Shown: piece by piece, positions 1 to 6,441 of the stretch
Position numbering within the stretch: the stretch's first letter is position 1
Layout: every line of letters starts with the position of its first letter
NCBI GenBank assembly: GCA_963826795.1
Contig: CAWGYT010000021.1
Location: forward strand, 1-64,000
Reading direction: 5' to 3'
Source of the DNA: CAWGYT01 sp963826795
Lineage (GTDB): Bacteria > Planctomycetota > Planctomycetia > Pirellulales > Pirellulaceae
Length of the DNA: 64,000 nt
The notes under the pieces: model-generated
Seen by the model: only the letters and a program-made list of their open reading frames with translations
Told to the model about the DNA's origin: nothing
Databases searched by the model: none
Position numbers and translations under genes: made by a program

Positions 1-5
1 TCGTA

Positions 6-50
6 GCACACGAGAGACCTATTCGGCCGGTCCTCTCGTGTGCCCTTTTT
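6..50 (+). terminator. Rho-independent terminator
   Basis: A hairpin with arms GCACACGAGAG and CTCTCGTGTGC around a short loop is followed by CCTTTTTG. It would end transcription of a gene lying off the left edge of the window. Confidence 0.7.
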
Positions 51-223
51 GCCATGTTCGGCTGGCGATTGTCAAACGAACGTGGCGACGAGTCTTTGGT
101 TCGAAGTCGAAGTTGCACGACGACTTCGTTGGTGCGCGGTTGGCTGCAGGCCGATCACGCTTTTGAAAACCCGCGATCCGGTGCGAAATGGATTCGGTCG
201 GACGCACATAGACAGGAGGTGTC

Positions 224-508
224 ATGGGGAAAAAACAACCAGCCCATGAGATCAAGTTAGGGAAAATCAGAGTCACGATATGGGCGAACGAAACGGAGGA
301 CCACGATGTCTGGTTCACCGCCGTCGTCACGCGACTCTACAAGACGGGTAATACGTGGAAGGAAACCACGACGCTCAAACATGACGATCTGCCTATCGCA
401 ATGAAGGCGATCGATATGGCTTACACCTGGATCTGGCGAAAACAAGTCCAGTTGCAGCGTGCTGAGCGTAACGCGGCCAGTGAAGTGCTGGCCAATGCAG
501 GGAGGTAG
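224..508 (+). CDS. Small unknown protein, first of three paralogues in the island
   Basis: 94 residues of unknown function. The ATG is preceded by AGGAGG at about 213, which fixes the start. It shares a clear pattern with the proteins at 1527 and 2078: an EIKxGxIRxxIW start, then xRLYKxGxxWK, then a DDLPxxxKAxxMAYxWIW end. This looks like one compact alpha/beta fold of about 70 residues, and here it carries an extra charged tail of about 20 residues. No signal peptide or membrane segment is visible. It lies 5 bases upstream of the gene at 514 and is probably cotranscribed with it. Related short proteins occur in planctomycete accessory regions as far as I recall, but I cannot name a family. 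Confidence 0.75.
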   Translation: MGKKQPAHEIKLGKIRVTIWANETEDHDVWFTAVVTRLYKTGNTWKETTTLKHDDLPIAMKAIDMAYTWIWRKQVQLQRAERNAASEVLANAGR

Positions 509-513
509 GAGCC

Positions 514-801
514 ATGTCGACAATTCCCATCTCCCTCATGGTTGCCCAGCTCGGGGCATTCTTTGTGACGCGAAAAGCGGCCAGGCGGCTGAACAAGAAA
601 GACGCCATGGACTGTTTGGAGCGACACATGATCGGTGACTACGGCGACGTTGATGACTTTGACTGGAAAACGAACGATATGGCCTGGCAGTACGGCTTTC
701 CCGTCATTTCTTCGTACGTCGACCGAAAGAAGAATCGTTTCCTGATCATCACGGAAGCGGATCGTTCGGCAACAACGATCCTGCTCCCGGAAGAATACTG
801 A
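514..801 (+). CDS. Conserved mobile-element accessory protein
   Basis: 95 residues. The C-terminal half (GDYGDVDDFDWKTND, then LIITEADRSATTILLPEEY) matches a small protein type common on plasmids and integrative elements, where the usual form is GDWGD...AND...GRLLSAY...WIITEADRSxTTVLLPxEY. Those proteins have no established function and are often called plasmid-related proteins. The start ATG has GGGAGG about 12 bases upstream and lies 5 bases after the preceding stop, so the two genes probably form a pair. Its presence supports the view that this stretch belongs to a mobile island. Role unknown. Confidence 0.75.
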   Translation: MSTIPISLMVAQLGAFFVTRKAARRLNKKDAMDCLERHMIGDYGDVDDFDWKTNDMAWQYGFPVISSYVDRKKNRFLIITEADRSATTILLPEEY

Positions 802-830
802 GCTGAAAGATAGGTTGTTTCCTAGGTTTC

Positions 831-870
831 GAGGGGAAGTGTTCGCCGCACTTCCCCTCGGCCAGGTTTT
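831..870 (+). terminator. Rho-independent terminator
   Basis: The arms GAGGGGAAGTG and CACTTCCCCTC flank a small loop, with a short T run after GGCCAGG. The hairpin sits about 30 bases after the stop of the gene at 514 and probably ends that two-gene unit. Confidence 0.7.
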
Positions 871-975
871 TCGAGAAATCGTGCCACGGATTGGCGGGAA
901 AGGCAAGCACCGAATTTCATCGGGCCCAGGCGGCCAGGGAATCGACGTACCGAATAGCGGATGCAAGAAGAAGCG

Positions 976-1218
976 ATGGCCAACAAACTCACCGACGCCC
1001 ACCGTTCACTGGTTCGCGCAAAGGAAGCGGCGAAGAAACGGCTGGAAGAACTCGACGACGAGCGCCGCGAAGTCAAGGCCTCAATCAAGTCCTTGGAAGC
1101 CGCCCTGAAGGCACTCAGCCGGCAAAATCGACGCCGAGCAGTCAGCCGGCCGGCCATCGATGTCAACGTTGATGACGACGATGAGGTGAATAGCAAGGCA
1201 GAAATCGACGGTTCGTGA
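976..1218 (+). CDS. Short coiled-coil protein of unknown function
   Basis: 80 residues. Residues 10-50 are a heptad-like, highly charged helix (AKKRLEELDDERREVKASIK and on), followed by a basic stretch and an acidic tail with a DVNVDDDDE segment. This pattern suggests a small coiled-coil nucleic-acid or protein-binding accessory protein. I chose ATG 976, which has AAGAAGAAG upstream; an in-frame ATG at 961 is the alternative. There is no hit I recognise. It lies alone between a terminator and the next operon. Confidence 0.55.
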   Translation: MANKLTDAHRSLVRAKEAAKKRLEELDDERREVKASIKSLEAALKALSRQNRRRAVSRPAIDVNVDDDDEVNSKAEIDGS

Positions 1219-1526
1219 CCGCTGTCGTCGCCCGGCCCTATGGCATGCGCTATCGCGACTAATCTCCTCAAGTTCGCCATCGTAAGCCAATAGGTCGACG
1301 ACTTAGTGTGGGCGCCCATTCGTCTCCGCACGACGCAGTCTACTCTCGGCCTATTCTCGGCGAAGTCTCAGCACGTTCTTGCGATGCGCCAGGCGTTTCT
1401 CCCGCGCAACCCGGGCCGTCGCAGAATGGCCCCAGAATCGGATTTTCTCCGGCCCGCTATCGGCAAACATGGTTATTGCCGGCTGTAACGCACGAGCATG
1501 AACCAATTGATGAGGGGCGAGTTGCA
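1219..1526. other. Intergenic stretch, nothing recognised
   Basis: This is the region between the coiled-coil gene and the five-gene overlapping operon, and it presumably contains that operon's promoter. I see no convincing hairpin, repeat or RNA gene. Confidence 0.5.
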
Positions 1527-1775
1527 ATGAGTTCCGGCAATCGACCAGTTCACGAGATCAAGCTCGGCCGAGTTCGAGCGTCGATCTGGACCAACGAAAG
1601 CGACCGGCAAGACGTTTGGTACAGCGTCTCCATCTCGCGACTCTACCGAGACGGCGACGACTGGAAGACGACCGCGTCGTTTTCGCGTGACGATTTGCCG
1701 CTCGTCTCGAAGGCGGCAGAGATGGCTTACGCATGGATTTGGAACGCAAAGGAGTCGCACGATGTTGACTCGTAA
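1527..1775 (+). CDS. Small unknown protein, second of three paralogues
   Basis: 82 residues. ATG 1527 has GAGGGGCGA 8 bases upstream, which decides the start over longer readings. It matches the protein at 224 along its length (VHEIKLGRVRASIW, then SRLYRDGDDWK, then SRDDLPLVSKAAEMAYAWIW). It overlaps the next gene by 14 bases and opens a tightly overlapping five-gene operon (1527-3212) that includes the methyltransferase and the excisionase-like gene. No catalytic motif is visible. The aromatic and basic conserved positions would fit a small nucleic-acid-binding fold, but that is inference. Confidence 0.75.
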   Translation: MSSGNRPVHEIKLGRVRASIWTNESDRQDVWYSVSISRLYRDGDDWKTTASFSRDDLPLVSKAAEMAYAWIWNAKESHDVDS

Positions 1776-2085
1776 GACAGCGTCGCGAACGAAGCCGGTG
1801 GCCGTGCTCGGTGCCGGCGACCTGGTGTCGCACTTGCATCGAGGCGAGGACTCCGACGACCCGGCAAACTACCGATTCAGCGTGTTTCGGCTCAGTCAGG
1901 ATTTGCAGGCAACGCACGAACTTCGCGCCTGCGATCTGCGTGACCTGGTGAAGCTTTGCCAGGTTCTGGCATTCGCCATCGTCGATGACGGCTGGATTTC
2001 GACGGAAACACGCAACTCGTTGCGCGGACTATTTGATGAGCTAGACACGCTGACTCGGAACTGGAGCAATGCAGACGATGGCTAA
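1762..2085 (+). CDS. Unknown island protein
   Basis: 107 residues, starting at ATG 1762 with GGAG 8 bases upstream, inside the end of the previous gene. Visible content is a hydrophilic N-terminus, an FSVFRLSQDLQATHEL strand pair, and a helical C-terminal half (LRDLVKLCQVLAFAIVDDG, then LFDELDTLTRNW). There is no signal peptide and no known motif. It overlaps the next gene by 8 bases, so translation is probably coupled. The RFSVFRLS element is loosely like the central strand of its paralogue neighbours, but it is not clearly the same family. Confidence 0.65.
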   Translation: MLTRKTASRTKPVAVLGAGDLVSHLHRGEDSDDPANYRFSVFRLSQDLQATHELRACDLRDLVKLCQVLAFAIVDDGWISTETRNSLRGLFDELDTLTRNWSNADDG

Positions 2086-2305
2086 GCCGGCTTTGGAAAT
2101 ACGTCGCGGCCTGATCAAAGCCCGCATTTGGCGACGCAGGTCAAAGACGGGAACGCGATACTCACTGAGCGTCGTGCGGCTGTATCGCAACGGCGACCAA
2201 TGGAAGGAATCGACTCGACTGGGACGCGACGACATTCCCTTGGTCCGCCTTGTGCTCGACGAAGCGTATGCGTGGATGCTGACCAGTGGAGGCAACTCGG
2301 AGTGA
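2078..2305 (+). CDS. Small unknown protein, third of three paralogues
   Basis: 75 residues from ATG 2078; an ATG at 2069 adds three residues and cannot be excluded. It carries the same pattern as the proteins at 224 and 1527: LEIRRGLIKARIW, then VVRLYRNGDQWKES, then GRDDIPLVRLVLDEAYAWM. It is the most diverged of the three and has lost the NE pair after the IW. Its stop overlaps the GTG start of the methyltransferase (GTGA), so the two are translationally coupled. Confidence 0.75.
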   Translation: MAKPALEIRRGLIKARIWRRRSKTGTRYSLSVVRLYRNGDQWKESTRLGRDDIPLVRLVLDEAYAWMLTSGGNSE

Positions 2306-2910
2306 ACCCCGTTGCTGCCAACTCGATCACCGATGCCGGCGATGCGGAATCGGTTGCGCCGCCGAGCATCGTGAGCGACCTCGGCGAGTTGGTCCGCGCC
2401 GGCTACAAGTTCACGACGGTTCTGGCCGATCCGCCGTGGCGTTATTCGAACACATCCTCACGCGGCGCCGCTGAGAACCATTATCCAACAATGACGTTGA
2501 AGCAGATCTGCGACGAGCCAGTCGGCGAACTGGTACGCGACAGGGCCCACCTGCATTTGTGGACAACGAACGCCTTCCTCGAAGCTGCGTTCAGTGTCGT
2601 GCGCGCCTGGGGCTTCGAATACAAGTCGTGCCTCGTCTGGGCCAAACCGAACATCGGGATGGGCAACTACTGGCGTGTGTCCCATGAGTTCTTAGTACTT
2701 GGCGTACGCGGCCGACTGCGATTCCGCCGAAAGGACGTTGCGAGTTGGGTCGTCGCTCCGCGGACGAAGCACAGCCGCAAGCCATTTCGGTTCCGCGAGC
2801 TGATCGAACAAGTGAGTCCTGGCCCATACCTGGAACTCTACGGCCGCGAAGAACAGCCGAACACTGGCTGGACCGTGTACGGCAATCAAGTCGAACGGAG
2901 ATTATTCTGA
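2302..2910 (+). CDS. MT-A70 family DNA adenine-N6 methyltransferase
   Basis: 202 residues. The DPPW catalytic motif (LADPPWRYSN) lies near residue 42. It is followed by AENHYPTMTLKQICDEPVGE, a LHLWTTNAFL strand, GFEYKSCLVWAKPNIGMGNY, the VSHEFLVLGVRG segment and a C-terminal PGPYLELYGRE element. This order is typical of phage- and island-borne MT-A70 enzymes, which transfer a methyl group from S-adenosylmethionine to adenine N6. GTG 2302 is chosen because GGAGG lies about 10 bases upstream and it overlaps the preceding stop by four bases. No restriction partner is visible in the window, so a solitary, protective or regulatory methylation role is more likely than a restriction pair. Confidence 0.85.
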   Translation: MNPVAANSITDAGDAESVAPPSIVSDLGELVRAGYKFTTVLADPPWRYSNTSSRGAAENHYPTMTLKQICDEPVGELVRDRAHLHLWTTNAFLEAAFSVVRAWGFEYKSCLVWAKPNIGMGNYWRVSHEFLVLGVRGRLRFRRKDVASWVVAPRTKHSRKPFRFRELIEQVSPGPYLELYGREEQPNTGWTVYGNQVERRLF

Positions 2911-3212
2911 TGCAGCGTGTACCCACAGCACCCAGGGAAGGATCTCCAGCCCAGAGCATTGACCGAAAAACCCAAGACTCCGTCCATATTCTCATAGAGA
3001 CCCTTTCTGCTCTTGGTTACGACGTGAGCAGCGAACTGCCACATCAGCAGTTGGCCTACAGCGAGCAAGACGCAGCGAGGCTTTTGAGCATCTCCCCTCG
3101 CACCCTGTTCACTCTTCGTAAGGAAGGCAAGGTACGTGCGGTGAAAATCGGGAACCGCGTAATTTACTCTCGGGAGGAGCTTCAGCGTTTCTTGGCCAGG
3201 TCTGCCGAATAG
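2910..3212 (+). CDS. Excisionase-type helix-turn-helix DNA-binding protein
   Basis: 100 residues. The C-terminal 50 residues form an HTH_17/MerR-like excisionase domain: YSEQDAARLLSISPRTLFTL, then a KVRAVKIGNRVIYSREELQRF wing. The N-terminal half is unrelated and may serve oligomerisation. ATG 2910 overlaps the previous stop by one base (TGATG), so it closes the overlapping operon. Its position about 350 bases from the tmRNA 3' end fits a recombination directionality factor for an element integrated there. No integrase is visible; it would have to lie left of the window or at the other end of the element. Confidence 0.75.
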   Translation: MQRVPTAPREGSPAQSIDRKTQDSVHILIETLSALGYDVSSELPHQQLAYSEQDAARLLSISPRTLFTLRKEGKVRAVKIGNRVIYSREELQRFLARSAE

Positions 3213-3515
3213 CACGCGATTCCCGTCTCCCCCCTGGTTGGTGGGCTGGACCGTGCGAGCGTGAGCACGGGCGCTGGAGCAGTTTCGGCAGTCGGTATGT
3301 CGGTAGTCTCCCCGGACTGATGCAGTCCATCTGGGTTACTCGCGATCAGGCACGTCTCGGTCCACGTAGTTGGCTGAAACGCGGCCAGTTGCCGCCTTGA
3401 ATTGGCGCGAAGCGGGCGGAACATGCACTGCATAGATCTATGCAGTCGCCATCGAAAACGATGCAAAACCGATGCAGCACATGCATGAGCGCTGCAGCAA
3501 GGACCCGCAAGACAT
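3213..3515. other. Non-coding junction between island and tmRNA
   Basis: No gene is visible here. It contains many copies of ATGCA/TGCAT, among them two near-identical 11-mers ending in CGATGCA side by side (about 3456-3477), and a 20-bp perfect palindrome listed separately. The spacing beside a tmRNA 3' end and an excisionase-like gene is what one would expect of arm-type sites for integrase or excisionase, but this is inference. Confidence 0.5.
3427..3446. promoter_or_regulatory. 20-bp perfect palindrome, possible operator or recombination site
   Basis: ACTGCATAGATCTATGCAGT is identical to its reverse complement over all 20 bases. It has no loop, so it is a candidate site for a dimeric DNA-binding protein, for example the HTH protein encoded just upstream. 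Confidence 0.5.
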
Positions 3516-3557
3516 GCAAAAACCCCGTACAGAACAGCATCGTTCTGCACGGGGTTG
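3516..3557 (-). terminator. Rho-independent terminator of the tmRNA gene
   Basis: Read on the minus strand, the arms AACCCCGTGCAGAAC and GTTCTGTACGGGGTT flank a 6-base loop, with a T run after the second arm. It begins about 9 bases past the mature tmRNA 3' end. Confidence 0.85.
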
Positions 3558-3565
3558 CAATCCAG

Positions 3566-3924
3566 TGGAGGCGGCGGGAATCGAACCCGCGTCCCGCGAT
3601 GTTTCCGTGAAAGCTTCTACGTGCGTAGTCGACTCTTTGAATTTCGCCGAGCCGGCCCCTGTCGACCGGGTACGGACTCGACTAGCCGAGAACTTGATTT
3701 AGCTCAGAGCGTGCTCGACATGACCCTGAACGATCCGGATTTGGCGACCGACTTTTGGGACTCTCCGGCTAAAGCCCGCAGCCGGGGCTACCTACTTCTA
3801 GGCAGCCAGTGCGAAGTTGCCTTCGGCACATAAATTGTTTGATCAGCTTTTAACGTGGCCTGCTGACCAACCACGACACGCCACTTTCACTTCTAGCTAC
3901 CCGGTCGAATCCAATTTCGCCCCC
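3566..3924 (-). ncRNA. ssrA: tmRNA (trans-translation RNA)
   Basis: The minus strand begins with GGGGGCG, paired with the 3' CGCCTCC to form the acceptor stem, and the discriminator is A. The CCA end is not encoded. The T-arm GGGTTCGATTCCC lies just before the 3' end, and the 5' side has the usual GGATTCGAC element. A short reading frame at 3827-3798 gives the tag AEGNFALAA followed by TAG, ending in the LAA degron recognised by ClpXP-type proteases. The length of about 359 bases is normal. The tag differs by one residue from the AEENFALAA that I recall for Rhodopirellula, which supports a planctomycete source. The 3' end of this gene is a classic integration site, and the accessory region to the left ends here. 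Confidence 0.93.
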
Positions 3925-4153
3925 GAGTTCATCTTGGGCCACCTTGGCTGAGGCGGTATTTCACGCTGCCAGGCCTCTCGACCCGGCACACGACGTCTCG
4001 CCCACTCCAAAACGGCTCCCATGCATTGTTCCTCAACCTCGCTCAACAGACAAGCGCCAACCGCCGTAGGTTCAGAGAATCTTGAACAAACTCGCGTCGG
4101 GACACCCGCTGACCACGGTGACTCAAGGGCCTCCCGCTGGCTCTCCGGTCACG

Positions 4154-5002
4154 TTACGCGGCGATCCAGCCGGCCCAAAGTGCCCCGGCCACGGCCAGCG
4201 CCAGCGCGACGCGGTAGTAGCCAAACAGTTCCATTCCGTGCCGTTTAAGAAAACTCACCATCCACTTCACCGCGACCACGGCGGAGATCCAGGCGGCCAG
4301 GGAACCGAGGATCATCTCCCACAAGCCATAGGTCTCGAGCATCACCGGTCCGGCATCCTTCATCTTGTAAGCGGTCGCTGCGAGCAGTGTCACGACTCCC
4401 AGCAGAAAGCTGAACTCAACCGCCGCCGACAAGCTCATCCCCACCAGCATCCCACCCACAATCGTCACCAGACTCCGGCTTGTTCCCGGCCACATGGCCA
4501 GACATTGAATCAGGCCGATGGCCAGCGCGCCCTGCCAGGCCAGTGACTCCACTGGCTCGCCCGCTTGTTGACCCCCGTGTGTTCGACGTCTCCGGGCGAC
4601 TGCCAGGATGGCAGCCCCGCCCACGAACCAGGCAATCACGGTGTACCAGAGGCCGAACAGGACCTGTTCGATCCAGTCGTCAAACAACAAGCCAACGACC
4701 GCCGCCGGGATGAACGCAACCACGATGTTTCGGGCCAGGAACAGACCCTCGTGAGACGGATCGCTGGTCAGACCAAGCGGGCTCGCCACACCTCGGAGCA
4801 TTTGGAGCATTCGCTGCCAATACAGACCCATCACGGCCAGGATCGCGCCGGATTGGATGCAGATCGCGTAGGCGTTCGACGCCTCGTCTTCCGGGATGCC
4901 CAACAGTCGCTGTGTCAGGATCAAGTGACCTGTCGAGCTGACCGGGAGGTACTCGGTCAGACCCTCCACGACCCCCAGAATGATCGCTTCCCATTCGTTC
5001 AT
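4154..5002 (-). CDS. uppP: Undecaprenyl-diphosphatase
   Basis: 282 residues, close to the roughly 270 of the family. It dephosphorylates undecaprenyl diphosphate in the cytoplasmic membrane to recycle the lipid carrier for peptidoglycan and polysaccharide synthesis. The N-terminal signature EGLTEYLPVSSTGHLIL and the second signature WPGTSRSLVTIVGG (near residue 170) are both intact, including the catalytic glutamate region and the PGxSRS motif. Several hydrophobic segments are visible along the length. It is transcribed toward tmRNA, about 230 bases upstream of it. Confidence 0.95.
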   Translation of the reverse strand: MNEWEAIILGVVEGLTEYLPVSSTGHLILTQRLLGIPEDEASNAYAICIQSGAILAVMGLYWQRMLQMLRGVASPLGLTSDPSHEGLFLARNIVVAFIPAAVVGLLFDDWIEQVLFGLWYTVIAWFVGGAAILAVARRRRTHGGQQAGEPVESLAWQGALAIGLIQCLAMWPGTSRSLVTIVGGMLVGMSLSAAVEFSFLLGVVTLLAATAYKMKDAGPVMLETYGLWEMILGSLAAWISAVVAVKWMVSFLKRHGMELFGYYRVALALAVAGALWAGWIAA

Positions 5003-5090
5003 GCGTCAAGTTCTCTCGGGGTCGATTCGATCGGCTGTCGGCGCGATCCTCAGGCCTCAAACGCAAGAAAACCACGGCGATTCCGCGATG

Positions 5091-5145
5091 CTAGCGCTGT
5101 GTGACAGCTTAATCTTGGGGTGCGTTGGGAAAAGGGGTCCCCTAG
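5091..5145. repeat. MITE-like dispersed repeat (short copy, CTAG at both ends)
   Basis: It starts CTAGCGCTGTGTGACAGC, continues with the TTGGGGTGCGTTGGGAAAAG block shared with copies at 58824 and elsewhere, and ends in CCTAG. CTAG at both ends could be a target duplication or part of the terminal repeat. Confidence 0.7.
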
Positions 5146-5256
5146 GAACGGCTCCGTGAGTCTGACATAATACGGAGATTATCCCGCAATCGTAGCATCT
5201 GGCGAGCAACGCCGTTCCCAGGATCTGATCGTTGTCGCGGCAGGGAGTGACCGAAA

Positions 5257-6159
5257 ATGTACATGAATCTAAACGCACCTTCCTTGGGAATTTCCGGGCG
5301 TCAGAACGAGCTGATCGAGTTGACGCTGACCTATAAGTTTCAGGGATTCGACATCGACATCGACACTTTGGTGAAGCAGGTCGAGGCGCGGGGCCAGGAC
5401 CACGCCACGCGATTTATTGCGAGCGCCGACATCAAGATTGGAAGTTTCGAGCTGCCGCTGAATCTGGCCGCTTCGGAGGAGGACTTCCAGCGGGATCTCG
5501 GTCAGCTCGAGAAATTGGCAGCGGTTGCCGCGTCGATCGGCGCCGAGACGTGCGTCGTGGACCTTTGTCCCTACAACGAGGGCCGGCCTTACCATGAGAA
5601 TTTTGAGCTGCATCGATCTCGGATCTCACAGGTGGCGAAGGTGCTGGCAGCGCACAAGATTCGGCTAGGTCTGGGTTTTCTGGCGCCGCTTCATCATCGC
5701 GCGCAATACGGGTCCACATTCATCGCGACGCCTGACACGCTGTTAACGCTGATTCGGACGGTCCCGGAAGAAAACGTGGGGCTGTGCTTAGACGCCTGGC
5801 ACTGGCACGTGGCCGGGGGGACCATGGCCCAGCTGAGCGAGTTTCCGATCGAGAGGATCTTCATGGTCCGCGTGGCCGACCTGCCGACCGATGCCAATCT
5901 GGAAACCGTCACGGAAGAAGAGCGAATGCTTCCCGGGGCGACCGGAACGGTTCCGATTGCCGACTGGATTCGTTGGCTTTCCGAGCAAGGCTATGCCGGG
6001 CCGATCACACCGTTTTGCCATCCTGCCCAGTTCCTGGGCGGCACGCGTACGCAATCGGTCGAGCAGGCAGCGGCGGCCTTAAAGGAGTTGCTCGACCAGA
6101 ATCTGGTTCCCGATCCCGAGGCGGAGGGCAGTGAGACGGAGGCCACGGCGTCGCGTTAA
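5257..6159 (+). CDS. Sugar phosphate isomerase/epimerase-like TIM barrel protein
   Basis: 300 residues with the general pattern of the AP_endonuc_2/xylose isomerase-like TIM barrel superfamily: GFDIDI early, AETCVVDLCPYNEG, IRLGLGFL on a middle strand, GLCLDAWHWHVAGG near residue 180 supplying Asp and His metal-ligand candidates, and IPIADW-type TVPIADWIRWLSEQGYAGPI near residue 230. Such proteins are usually metal-dependent isomerases of sugars or inositols. The substrate cannot be told from the sequence. ATG 5257 has GGGAG about 12 bases upstream; a second ATG lies two codons later. It stands alone on the plus strand. Confidence 0.75.
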   Translation: MYMNLNAPSLGISGRQNELIELTLTYKFQGFDIDIDTLVKQVEARGQDHATRFIASADIKIGSFELPLNLAASEEDFQRDLGQLEKLAAVAASIGAETCVVDLCPYNEGRPYHENFELHRSRISQVAKVLAAHKIRLGLGFLAPLHHRAQYGSTFIATPDTLLTLIRTVPEENVGLCLDAWHWHVAGGTMAQLSEFPIERIFMVRVADLPTDANLETVTEEERMLPGATGTVPIADWIRWLSEQGYAGPITPFCHPAQFLGGTRTQSVEQAAAALKELLDQNLVPDPEAEGSETEATASR

Positions 6160-6441
6160 GCTCGCCCGCAAGGTCACTTGCTGGCGGAACAAAGCCCACG
6201 CCCGCCAACTCTACCGACTCGGCAAACCTTTCGGTCTCCGCACGTTCGTCTCGACGTAACTCTGACGTCTGTAGCGAACGCAAATCACGTCGGACGCCCC
6301 CTGGCGTCCGATTTGCTTCAGCGCCCGCGCTTCGGCGGACGATGCACATCAGACAGGCAAGGGAGTCTTGTTTGGCGTTTTCACCGCCGGAGGCGGTTCT
6401 GCGTCAGGGCCACGCTGAACTTCAGGGATGATGGTGACCGG

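Noticed and set aside
3566..3640. tRNA gene on the minus strand (T-arm GGTTCGATTCCCGCC)
   Set aside because: The T-arm and acceptor belong to the tmRNA: no anticodon arm follows, and the full tmRNA with a tag reading frame is present.
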